Source: Gammaproteobacteria bacterium (GTDB lineage Bacteria > Pseudomonadota > Gammaproteobacteria > Thiohalobacterales > Thiohalobacteraceae). From it: DNA of 64,000 bases. The notes beneath the pieces are model-generated. The model was not told the DNA's origin, did not search any database, and worked only from the letters and a program-made list of their open reading frames with translations. Below, piece after piece: positions 51,853 through 60,231 of the stretch (position 1 is the stretch's first letter; each line of letters opens with the position of its first letter). The stretch covers positions 1-64,000 of the forward strand of contig JAHJQQ010000034.1 of assembly GCA_018819175.1 (NCBI GenBank), written 5' to 3'. Position numbers and translations under genes: made by a program.

Positions 51853-54800
51853 TTAGCCTGACAAGGTAGAGCTCAAAGGTTTTCTGGATTCGGAATCAAG
51901 CAAAAACGCCGCGAACGCCTCGGCCGTCAAGGGCCGACTGAAATAGTAGCCTTGATACAAATCGCAGCCTTTTCTTTGCAGGAACTGGAACTGTTCGATT
52001 GTTTCCACCCCCTCGGCGACCACCGTGAGTCCGAGGTGGCTGGCCATAGAAATAATGGTCTCTGCGATCACGGCATCGTTGATACTGACGGATACATCGC
52101 GCACAAACTTATCATTGATTTTGAGCTGATCCAGCGGCAATTGCTTCAGATAGGCCAGCGATGAATAACCGGTTCCGAAGTCATCGATCGACATGCGCAC
52201 TCCCAGCTTCCGCAGCGCCTTCATTTTGGTGATGGTGTCATCAATGTCGGCGATGACAATGCCCTCGGTCAATTCCAGCATTACCTTGTCGGGAGCTAAT
52301 CCTGTTTCATCGAGGACCCGGGCGACGTCTTCCACGAAATCGGGTTGATGGAATTGAATTACGCTGATGTTTATCGCGATCTGTTTCAACGATAAGCCGA
52401 CACAGTTTCGGCATGCTTCGCGCAGGATCCATGCTCCCAGACTCAGAATCAAACCCGTCTCTTCCGTCACCGGAATAAACTCATCGGGCGACACCATGCC
52501 GCGCTCCTTGTGCATCCAACGCACCAGCGCTTCCGCACCCACAATATCACCCTGCGCATTCAGTTGCGGCTGATAGTGCAGCACAAACTCGTCCGCGGCG
52601 ATCGCCGCGCGCAGCTCTTGCTCGATCTGCTGCCGGCGATTTGCCGCCTCCTGCATCTCCGGGCTGTAAGGACAGATACGATTCTTTCCATCATCCTTGG
52701 CACGATACATCGCCGTATCGGCATGTTTGAGCACATCGGACAAGGCACCGTCGCCGTCTGGATAGACAGTAACACCCATACTCGAGGTGATGATGTACTC
52801 GTAACCATGCAGCTGGTAGGGTGCGATCGTCAACGCCGCCTGAATCTTTCCAGCCACGGCCATAGCTTGCGCCAGCGCTTCTTGCCGTTCCGTATGCATG
52901 CCTGGGATCAAGACCACGAATTCATCGCCACCCAAGCGTCCTGCAACATCTTCTTTGCGCAGCGCCGCCTTGAGGCGCTGCGCCACCTGCACCAACAACT
53001 CGTCACCGACATGATGCCCAAGCGAATCATTGAGTGTTTTGAAGTTATCCAGATCCAGATAGATCAACCCGCCATAAATGCCATGACGTTGAGCGACATC
53101 AATTTCATGCTGCGCAGTTTCCTGGAACAAGCGCCTATTCGCCAACTCAGTCAGCGGGTCGTAATATGCCAATCGGCGTATCTGTTGATCTGACTCCAGG
53201 CGACCTGCGGTATCCAAGGCATGTTTTACCTGATCGGCAATTTCGCCGGCGAAACGGATTTCATCCTCATGCCACACTCGCGGACCACCAATATGCTCGA
53301 AGCACACAACTGCACATAAGGCCCCGACGATGCGCACCGGGCAATCAAGCAGAGCACCAATGCCCAGCGCACGCGCGTACTCAGTTAACTCGGCCGTGCG
53401 TGCATCGCTGAATATATCCTTTACGGCAATGGAGCGGTCGTGCGCTAACGCGGAGAAATAATTGGGGTAGTCTTCGATCTTCAGCTGCAAATCGTGGCTG
53501 TGAGCATCTGCACGAGTATCGAACAGATCCACGACATCAAAACTGTTGCGTGATGCATCAACCAACCAGATGCTCGCACGAGCGACCCCCAGGACCTCAG
53601 CCGCGATCTCATTGATGGTCCGAGCCGCAGTAGAGATGTCACCTTGTGATAATGCATCATGCAAAGAAAGCTTCACGACTGCCATATGCTGGCGCTCGGT
53701 GCGTTCGAGCTGAATATCCCGCTGCTTCTGCGCCTCTTGGCGACGCTGCATTTCCTGTCGCAACGCCTCGGTACGTTCTTCGACACGATCCTCCAGATCT
53801 TCCTGCGTCTGGCGCAATTCCTGCTGCACATCAAGCAACTGGTGAGTACGGCGATTGAACCACCATGCCAGCTCGCCTAGTTCACTCTGTGTTTCAGGCA
53901 AATCGATCAATTGCCCATTTCCACTATCCGCCTGCGTCAACTTGCGCAGCTGCTGGGACATATCACCGATAGGCTTGACCAGCATACGGCGCACCACCAA
54001 CAACATCGCCAGTAACGCAGCAGACATAACGACAGCAACGGTCACGATGAGATTGGCATACACTCTCGCGGAAGCCGACATGGCTGCGCTGTAGGGCATT
54101 ACCGTGATGATCTTCCAGTAGGTCTTTGGCATTTCAAATACAGTCGCAAAGGCGGGTTGAGCTAACAATGGATCGTATTCAAGGAACAACTCGCGGTGAT
54201 TAACTTTTGCCGCTAACTTGTCACCCTTCTGACTTCCCAGAACCGCTGCGATCAGTTGCGCCTCATCGGCATCGATCTGATAACTGGCGTTGGCTATGTG
54301 TGCAGCCAATTCAGGGTTGTAATCCGGCAGTCTTTTCACAGCATTCAGTCGATCGGTATTCATGCTCAATATGGCATCCGCATAAGGACTTAATTGCGGC
54401 TTCTGCTGCACAAGCTCTTTGATACTTATGAAATCCTCAGTGCGCATCCCCTGGAGATCTGTGCCATAAATTTTCACCTGCTGCTCATCTGGAAATGCCA
54501 GCAGCTTGCCATTGCGATCCACCGCAAACGCATAGCCGGCCAGCGGACGCGCTGCCCGCTCCAATAATTCATGCAGTCCTTCGAGCTTCAAGTCGATCGT
54601 GGTGACACCGTAGAAGTTTCCGGCGCGATACATCGGCGCCGTGGCCGTTACCATCGGCTGATAGGAGTAGGGATCCATATAGGACTTGGACCAGAAAATC
54701 CCGCCGGAGGGTACATAGCGCGCCGGCACATACCATTCCTCTTGGTGATAGCCGGCACCTTCCGGGGAATTGTAGCTCTCGTAATATTGCAGCAAGCCCG

Positions 54801-55191
54801 CTGCGTCACGCCCCCAGAAGAAACTGCGCCTTTCTATATCTGGGCTAAATTGAAAGGGTTCCGGCCACAAGCCTCCACCGGCAATGAAGGCCTCTGTGCC
54901 ACGCGAATCCATCACCTGCCTGATGAGCTTTCGTGTCTGCGTTTCGTCATGCTCAAGCACCACACCAAGATTGGCCAGCGCACCGGCCAATGACTCGGCA
55001 TAGGCGACACGCTGCCCAAGCTCGGCGACGATGTTTTGTCCGGAGAGCAATACCTCGCGCCATGCATAGTCCTCCAGCATGCGCTTACCAATAGTGGACA
55101 GTACGATCAATATTGCGGCTAGCGCCAAAACAAAAGCGCCAATGAAAACAGCTGGAATCCTGAACTGAAGGCTTTGCCAGAAACCTCTCAT
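51853..55191 (-). CDS. GGDEF-EAL protein with Cache, HAMP and GAF domains
   Basis: About 1112 residues. An N-terminal transmembrane helix (about 13-33) is followed by a large periplasmic dCache-type sensor (FSPDIERRSFFWGRD, AGNFYGVTTIDLKLEG), a second helix (ANLIVTVAVVMSAALLAML), HAMP, a coiled coil, GAF, GGDEF and EAL. GGDEF is intact (RLGGDEFVVLI) with an RKED inhibitory site five residues ahead. EAL is intact (EALVRW, LELTEGI, IDDFGTGYSSL, VAEGVET). It may both make and degrade c-di-GMP. The start at 55191 avoids overlap with pilU; the longer frame does not. Confidence 0.92.
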   Translation of the reverse strand: MRGFWQSLQFRIPAVFIGAFVLALAAILIVLSTIGKRMLEDYAWREVLLSGQNIVAELGQRVAYAESLAGALANLGVVLEHDETQTRKLIRQVMDSRGTEAFIAGGGLWPEPFQFSPDIERRSFFWGRDAAGLLQYYESYNSPEGAGYHQEEWYVPARYVPSGGIFWSKSYMDPYSYQPMVTATAPMYRAGNFYGVTTIDLKLEGLHELLERAARPLAGYAFAVDRNGKLLAFPDEQQVKIYGTDLQGMRTEDFISIKELVQQKPQLSPYADAILSMNTDRLNAVKRLPDYNPELAAHIANASYQIDADEAQLIAAVLGSQKGDKLAAKVNHRELFLEYDPLLAQPAFATVFEMPKTYWKIITVMPYSAAMSASARVYANLIVTVAVVMSAALLAMLLVVRRMLVKPIGDMSQQLRKLTQADSGNGQLIDLPETQSELGELAWWFNRRTHQLLDVQQELRQTQEDLEDRVEERTEALRQEMQRRQEAQKQRDIQLERTERQHMAVVKLSLHDALSQGDISTAARTINEIAAEVLGVARASIWLVDASRNSFDVVDLFDTRADAHSHDLQLKIEDYPNYFSALAHDRSIAVKDIFSDARTAELTEYARALGIGALLDCPVRIVGALCAVVCFEHIGGPRVWHEDEIRFAGEIADQVKHALDTAGRLESDQQIRRLAYYDPLTELANRRLFQETAQHEIDVAQRHGIYGGLIYLDLDNFKTLNDSLGHHVGDELLVQVAQRLKAALRKEDVAGRLGGDEFVVLIPGMHTERQEALAQAMAVAGKIQAALTIAPYQLHGYEYIITSSMGVTVYPDGDGALSDVLKHADTAMYRAKDDGKNRICPYSPEMQEAANRRQQIEQELRAAIAADEFVLHYQPQLNAQGDIVGAEALVRWMHKERGMVSPDEFIPVTEETGLILSLGAWILREACRNCVGLSLKQIAINISVIQFHQPDFVEDVARVLDETGLAPDKVMLELTEGIVIADIDDTITKMKALRKLGVRMSIDDFGTGYSSLAYLKQLPLDQLKINDKFVRDVSVSINDAVIAETIISMASHLGLTVVAEGVETIEQFQFLQRKGCDLYQGYYFSRPLTAEAFAAFLLDSESRKPLSSTLSG

Positions 55192-55204
55192 AGGAACTGA
55201 ACGA

Positions 55205-56323
55205 TCAAGGCACTTCCTGCAACGACACGCCCGCCATGGCATCCGCCAGCTTGGCCGGATCTTCCTTGTCGAGCTTGATCATCAGACGTACTTCGTTGAC
55301 CGAGTCGGCGTGATGGATAGCATCGTCGTAACTGATCTCGTTGGCCTTGTACAACTCGAACAAGGCCAGATCGAAGGTCTTCATGCCCTGCTGCAATGAG
55401 CGCTTCATCAGATCTTTCAGCTTGTGGACCTCGCCATTACGGATCAGCTCGGCGGCAAGCGGGGTGTTGATCATGATCTCAATCGCGGCACGGCGGCCGT
55501 TGCCGTCAGCACGGGGAATAAGTTGCTGCGCGACAATCGCCTTAAGGTTCAAAGACAGATCCATCAGCAGTTGACCGCGACGATCTTCCGGGAAGAAGTT
55601 GATAATGCGGTCCAAGGCCTGATTAGCATTGTTGGCATGCAAGGTTGCCAGACACAGATGGCCGGTTTCAGCGAAGGCAATGGCGTAATCCATGGTCTCG
55701 CGGGTACGGATCTCGCCGATCAGGATCACATCCGGCGCCTGACGCAGGGTGTTCTTCAAACCGACTTCATAGGAGTCCGTATCCAGACCGACTTCACGTT
55801 GGGTGACGATGCAACCGCCGTGCTGATGCACGAACTCGATCGGGTCTTCCAGGGTGATGATATGTCCGGCGCTGTTCTGATTGCGATATCCGACCATGGC
55901 CGCCAGTGAGGTCGACTTGCCGGTGCCGGTGGCGCCGACAAAGATCACCAGGCCGCGCTTGCTCATCGCCAGACTTTTAACGATAGGCGGCAGATACAGG
56001 GAATCCATGGTCGGGATTTCGGTTTCGATACGGCGCAACACCATACCGGCGTGATTGCGCTGATAGAAGGCACTGACGCGGAACCGGCCCAGGCCGGGTT
56101 CGCTGATGGCGAAGTTGCATTCGTGACTGCGTTCGAACTCGTCACGCTGCTTCTCGGACATGACCGAATAGACCATATCCTGCGCCTGCGCCGAGCTGAG
56201 CGTGTCGCTGGACGTGGGCTTGATCTTGCCATTGACCTTCAGACTCGGCGGCATGCCGGCAGTGATAAACAGGTCAGACGCCTTTTTACTCACCATCAGC
56301 TTGAGCAGAAAACTCATATCCAT
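55205..56323 (-). CDS. pilU: PilU, PilT-like type IV pilus motor ATPase
   Basis: A 372-residue hexameric ATPase that assists pilus retraction. The Walker A is FVGATGTGKSTSLAAM, the Asp box and Walker B follow (LEDPIEFVHQH, VILIGEIRTRETMDYAI), and the His box is AETGHLCLATLHANNANQAL. The C-terminal part includes GMKTFDLALFELYK and the extra tail typical of PilU. pilT lies 30 bp upstream on the same strand. Confidence 0.94.
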   Translation of the reverse strand: MDMSFLLKLMVSKKASDLFITAGMPPSLKVNGKIKPTSSDTLSSAQAQDMVYSVMSEKQRDEFERSHECNFAISEPGLGRFRVSAFYQRNHAGMVLRRIETEIPTMDSLYLPPIVKSLAMSKRGLVIFVGATGTGKSTSLAAMVGYRNQNSAGHIITLEDPIEFVHQHGGCIVTQREVGLDTDSYEVGLKNTLRQAPDVILIGEIRTRETMDYAIAFAETGHLCLATLHANNANQALDRIINFFPEDRRGQLLMDLSLNLKAIVAQQLIPRADGNGRRAAIEIMINTPLAAELIRNGEVHKLKDLMKRSLQQGMKTFDLALFELYKANEISYDDAIHHADSVNEVRLMIKLDKEDPAKLADAMAGVSLQEVP

Positions 56324-56353
56324 GACAGTACTTCTCCCCTACACACCTGGCTT

Positions 56354-57391
56354 CTAACGGAACAGTTCCTTGTTCATCGCCTTGCTGCGCGCATCGTTCT
56401 TGGTGACGATACCCTTCTGCACAATTTCCTGCAGATTCTGATCGAGCGTCTGCATGCCGTACTGCTGACCGGTCTGGATGGCCGAATACATCTGCGCCAC
56501 TTTGTCTTCGCGAATCAGGTTGCGAATGGCCGGTGTCCCGATCATGATTTCATGCGCCGCAATACGACCGCCACCCACCTTCTTCAGCAGTGACTGCGAA
56601 ATAACCGCACGCAGAGATTCGGACAACATGGAACGCACCATGGATTTCTCGGCGGCCGGGAACACGTCGATGATACGGTCGATGGTCTTGGCCGCGGAGC
56701 TGGTATGCAGGGTGCCGAATACCAGATGGCCGGTTTCGGCCGCGGTCAGCGCCAGGCGGATGGTTTCCAGATCGCGCATTTCACCGACCAGAATAATGTC
56801 CGGATCTTCACGCAGTGCCGAGCGGAGTGCTTCAGAGAAACCCAGCGTATCACGGTGCACTTCGCGCTGGTTGATCAGACATTTCTTGGATTCATGCACG
56901 AACTCGATCGGGTCTTCGATGGTAAGAATGTGTTCGAAGCGCGATTCGTTGACATGATTCATCATCGCCGCAAGCGTGGTCGATTTACCGGAACCGGTCG
57001 GGCCGGTCACCAGCACGATACCGCGCGGTTGATCGGCGATCTCTTTAAAGGTCGGCGGACAACGCAGGTCTTCCAGACTCATGATCTTCGAGGGAATTGT
57101 ACGGAATACACCACCGGCGCCGCGATTGTGATTGAATGCGTTGACACGGAAGCGCGCCAGATTGGGGATTTCAAACGAGAAGTCGGTTTCCAGAAATTCT
57201 TCGAAATCTTTGCGCTGCTTGTCGTTCATGATGTCGTAGATCAACGAGTGCACGGACTTATGATCCAAGGCCGGTACATTGATACGGCGGATGTCACCAT
57301 CGACGCGAATCATCGGCGGCAGACCAGCGGAAAGGTGTAAGTCGGAGGCGTTATTCTTAACGCCAAAAGCGAGCAGTTCTGCGATATCCAT
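56354..57391 (-). CDS. pilT: PilT, type IV pilus retraction ATPase
   Basis: A 345-residue hexameric ATPase that drives twitching motility. It begins MDIAELLAFGVKNNASDLHL, with Walker A VTGPTGSGKSTTLAAM, the Asp box TIEDPIEFVHE, Walker B IILVGEMRDLETIRLAL, the His box TGHLVFGTLHTSSAAKTID and the AIRNLIRE motif of PilT near the end. It is divergent from yggS, leaving a 167-bp promoter gap (57392-57558). It is the target that the Pil-Chp system in this window controls. Confidence 0.96.
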   Translation of the reverse strand: MDIAELLAFGVKNNASDLHLSAGLPPMIRVDGDIRRINVPALDHKSVHSLIYDIMNDKQRKDFEEFLETDFSFEIPNLARFRVNAFNHNRGAGGVFRTIPSKIMSLEDLRCPPTFKEIADQPRGIVLVTGPTGSGKSTTLAAMMNHVNESRFEHILTIEDPIEFVHESKKCLINQREVHRDTLGFSEALRSALREDPDIILVGEMRDLETIRLALTAAETGHLVFGTLHTSSAAKTIDRIIDVFPAAEKSMVRSMLSESLRAVISQSLLKKVGGGRIAAHEIMIGTPAIRNLIREDKVAQMYSAIQTGQQYGMQTLDQNLQEIVQKGIVTKNDARSKAMNKELFR

Positions 57392-57558
57392 TCGTTTCCC
57401 CTGAACTTCGGTTGTTCTTGACCCTGATATCCCGACCGTCCACTCTGGACGGAGCGGGTCCTCTAAATAGCGTCAACAGCGCCTTTCCCTTGACCCGGGT
57501 GTGTGGATTATTGCAACACGCCCTCTAATAGACTGCCGAAAAGTATAGCTAAATCTGC
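57392..57558. promoter_or_regulatory. Divergent promoter gap between pilT and yggS
   Basis: A 167-bp gap between two diverging genes must hold both promoters. No confident -35/-10 pair could be picked. No palindrome of the families found elsewhere is present. Confidence 0.35.
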
Positions 57559-58257
57559 ATGATGGGTCGCGCACAGGTCATCTCCGAACAGCTTCAGCGG
57601 GTTCTCACGCGGATTGCCAGGGCTGCCCAGGCCGCTGGCCGCGACCCTGCGACTGTCCAGTTGCTGGCTGTGAGTAAGACCTTCCCGGTCGCCGATCTGC
57701 GCGCTGCCATGATGGCGGGACAGTGGTGCTTTGGCGAGTCCTACCTCAATGAAGCTCTACCGAAGCTCGCGACTCTGACTGATCCGGCGCCGGAGTGGCA
57801 TTTCATTGGCCCACTGCAATCCAACAAGACCCGTGCCATTGCCGAGCAGTTCGCCTGGGTCCATAGCCTGGCCAGCCTGAAACATGCCGAGCGTCTGAAT
57901 GAACAACGCCCGGTGGACTTGCCGCCGTTGAATGTCTGTTTGCAGGTCAATATCAGTGGTGAGGCCAGTAAGTCCGGCGTCACGCTGGACGCCTTGCCGG
58001 CACTGGCTACAGCCGTGGCCGTTCTGCCATGCCTGCGACTGCGGGGACTGATGGCCATACCGGCACCAAGCACCGATCCCGATGCGCAGCGCGCCGCTTT
58101 CCGTGCCGTGCGCCACGCCTTTGAGGCGTTACAGGCCCAGGGGCTGGCGTTGGACACCCTGTCCATGGGCATGACCGATGACCTCGAGGCCGCAATCGCC
58201 GAGGGCGCGACCATCGTGCGCGTCGGCAGTGCCATTTTTGGCGCACGTGAGAGTTGA
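57559..58257 (+). CDS. yggS: Pyridoxal phosphate homeostasis protein (YggS/PLPBP)
   Basis: A 232-residue single-domain PLP-binding protein with an alanine racemase-like barrel; it buffers free PLP. Motifs are VQLLAVSKTFPVADLRAAM with the PLP Lys, FGESYLNEALPKL, EWHFIGPLQSNKTRAI, LNVCLQVNISGEASKSG, LRGLMAIPA and LSMGMTDDLEAAI with VRVGSAIFG. It begins a conserved yggS-proC-yggT-yggU series. Met1 or Met2 may be the start. Confidence 0.95.
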   Translation: MMGRAQVISEQLQRVLTRIARAAQAAGRDPATVQLLAVSKTFPVADLRAAMMAGQWCFGESYLNEALPKLATLTDPAPEWHFIGPLQSNKTRAIAEQFAWVHSLASLKHAERLNEQRPVDLPPLNVCLQVNISGEASKSGVTLDALPALATAVAVLPCLRLRGLMAIPAPSTDPDAQRAAFRAVRHAFEALQAQGLALDTLSMGMTDDLEAAIAEGATIVRVGSAIFGARES

Positions 58258-58266
58258 GAGATTATT

Positions 58267-58294
58267 TGCAGGAGCGGCCTTGGCCGCTCCTGCA
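58267..58294. repeat. Family O short palindrome between yggS and proC
   Basis: TGCAGGAGCGGCC pairs perfectly with GGCCGCTCCTGCA around a TT centre. This resembles a common REP-like sequence of Pseudomonas. There is no T-run, so it is not a typical terminator. Confidence 0.85.
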
Positions 58295-58371
58295 GACACC
58301 ATAATGACTCATGTCAGGTCACGTAACCGAAGGTTTTGCGCCCCACACGGTTTGCGGTGAGAATAGCGCCC

Positions 58372-59199
58372 ATGACTAATCACACCCTGAGTTTCATTGG
58401 CGGCGGCAATATGGCCCGCAGCCTGATCGGCGGCCTGATCGCCGATGGCTGGCCGGCAGAGCGTCTGCGTGCGGCCGACCCGAATCCCGAGCAGCGCACG
58501 ATGCTCTCAAGCCGTTTCGGCATAGTCACCGACAGCGATAACCAGACCGCCATTCAATCCGCAGATGTGGTATTGCTGGCCGTCAAACCACAGGTAATGC
58601 ATGAGGTCACGCAGAGTATTGCCGCGGCGGTTCAGGCCAAGCAACCGCTGATCATCTCCATCGCCGCCGGCATCCGCGCCACGGATCTCGACCGTTGGCT
58701 GGGGGGCGGTTGCGCCATTGTACGTTGCATGCCCAATACCCCGGCCATGGTGCAGAGCGGTGCCACCGGGCTGTTTGCCACACCCAAAGTGACATCGGCG
58801 CAGCGCGACTTGGCCGAGAGCATCCTCCGCGCGGTTGGGTTGACCTTGTGGCTGGACAACGAAGCGCAGATGGATGCGGTCACAGCCTTGTCGGGCAGCG
58901 GACCAGCCTACTTCTTTCTCATTATGGAGGCGCTGCAGGCCGCTGGCGTTCAGCTCGGTCTGCCCGCCGAATGCGCACGACTGCTGGCATTACAAACCGC
59001 TTTTGGCGCGGCCAAGATGGCATTGGAAAGCGACGAGGATGCCGGTACCTTGCGCCAGCGCGTCACCTCGCCGGGCGGCACCACGGAGCGCGCCCTGAAA
59101 GTCATGGAAGAGGGCCAGCTGCGTGAACTGATACAGAAGGCACTCACCGCCGCGCGTGATCGTTCACGTGAACTCGCCGATCAATTAGGGGAAAATTAA
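58372..59199 (+). CDS. proC: Pyrroline-5-carboxylate reductase
   Basis: About 275 residues; it reduces pyrroline-5-carboxylate to proline with NAD(P)H. Motifs are SFIGGGNMARSLIGGL for nucleotide binding, LAVKPQVM, CIVRCMPNTPAMVQSGATGL, VTALSGSGPAYFFLIMEAL and the C-terminal VTSPGGTTERALKVME. The ATG at 58372 (MTNHTLSFIGG) is chosen over a TTG 12 codons upstream. The stop lies 2 bp before yggT. Confidence 0.96.
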   Translation: MTNHTLSFIGGGNMARSLIGGLIADGWPAERLRAADPNPEQRTMLSSRFGIVTDSDNQTAIQSADVVLLAVKPQVMHEVTQSIAAAVQAKQPLIISIAAGIRATDLDRWLGGGCAIVRCMPNTPAMVQSGATGLFATPKVTSAQRDLAESILRAVGLTLWLDNEAQMDAVTALSGSGPAYFFLIMEALQAAGVQLGLPAECARLLALQTAFGAAKMALESDEDAGTLRQRVTSPGGTTERALKVMEEGQLRELIQKALTAARDRSRELADQLGEN

Positions 59200-59201
59200 A
59201 A

Positions 59202-59768
59202 ATGGGTCCGGGCTATTTCACCAACCCCCTCGAATTCGTTATCAACACCCTGTTCAGTCTGTATGTGCTGGCCTTGATGCTGCGCTTTGTGCTGGCCTGG
59301 GTACGGGCGGATTTCTATAACCCGGTCAGTCAGTTTCTGGTCAAGACCACCAATCCAGTGTTGGTACCGGTGCGTCGTTTGATTCCGCCCGTGGGTGGCA
59401 TCGACCTCGCCAGCATCCTGCTGATGCTGGCGGTACAGATGCTGGGCATCGCACTGATCCTTCTGCTGCGGGGCGGCGGCATTGACATTCAGACACTCGT
59501 CTTTGTCAGTCTGACTGAACTCGTCGACCTGCTGTTCAAGCTGTTCATCTACGGCATTGTTATTCAAGCCATCCTGAGCTGGGTCAATCCCGGCACCTAC
59601 AATCCGGCGGTGAGCCTGCTACATTCCATCACCGAACCGGTATTGAAGCCCGTGCGCCGACTGCTGCCGCCGATGGGCGGGATGGATCTGTCTCCACTAC
59701 TGGCCATCCTCGGTCTGGAAGTGGTGCGACGTCTGGTCCTGCCGTTGCTGAGCATGCTAGCCGCCTGA
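59202..59768 (+). CDS. yggT: YggT family membrane protein
   Basis: A 188-residue inner-membrane protein made of two repeats of the YggT unit. Each has a helix pair with LxxLxxYxxVxxxLSW-like sequence (LYVLALMLRFVLAWVRADFY and KLFIYGIVIQAILSWVNPGT) followed by PVLxPVRRLxPPxGGxDL. Its role is unclear; relatives affect osmotic stress and cell division. It follows proC directly and is followed by yggU 6 bp later. Confidence 0.93.
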   Translation: MGPGYFTNPLEFVINTLFSLYVLALMLRFVLAWVRADFYNPVSQFLVKTTNPVLVPVRRLIPPVGGIDLASILLMLAVQMLGIALILLLRGGGIDIQTLVFVSLTELVDLLFKLFIYGIVIQAILSWVNPGTYNPAVSLLHSITEPVLKPVRRLLPPMGGMDLSPLLAILGLEVVRRLVLPLLSMLAA

Positions 59769-59774
59769 ACCTGC

Positions 59775-60077
59775 GTGACAACGCCCACCTGGTACCGCTG
59801 GGATGGCCCGGACCTGTTGCTGGCACTGCATATCCAGCCCGGGGCACGCCGGGATGAACTCGTCGGTCCTCATGGTGATCGCTTCAAAATCCGCATCACC
59901 GCCCTACCAGTCGATGGCAAGGCCAATACCCACCTGATCCGTTTTCTGGCCGACGCTTTTGGCGTCACGACCGGCGCTGTCGAGCTGCTGGCTGGCAGTG
60001 CGGGTCGCGAAAAACGACTCCGCATCCGCGCGCCGCGCCGCCTGCCCGACCTGATACCGGCACCACCCGGAATGTGA
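59775..60077 (+). CDS. yggU: DUF167 family protein YggU
   Basis: A 100-residue protein of the small YggU/DUF167 family of unknown function. Typical sequence is LALHIQPGARRDELVGPHGD, FKIRITALPVDGKANTHLIR and the GSAGREKRLRIR end. It starts with GTG at 59775, close to the yggT stop, as in other genomes where these genes are coupled. Confidence 0.9.
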   Translation: MTTPTWYRWDGPDLLLALHIQPGARRDELVGPHGDRFKIRITALPVDGKANTHLIRFLADAFGVTTGAVELLAGSAGREKRLRIRAPRRLPDLIPAPPGM

Positions 60078-60231
60078 ATCCGGTCACAACACCGCCCAGC
60101 CTTGCTTTGAGCCACGCCAATCCACCTAAGCTACTGTTATTTGAGCTCAAGAATTCCTCCCTGGGGTCGCTAGCCCAAGAGTATGTGTGCGACCGCCCCG
60201 GCCGCACGCTCGGTATGTGAGGAAGTTTTGA

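Noticed and set aside
58267..58294. Rho-independent terminator of yggS
   Set aside because: The hairpin is perfect but lacks a T-run and matches a widespread REP-like sequence.
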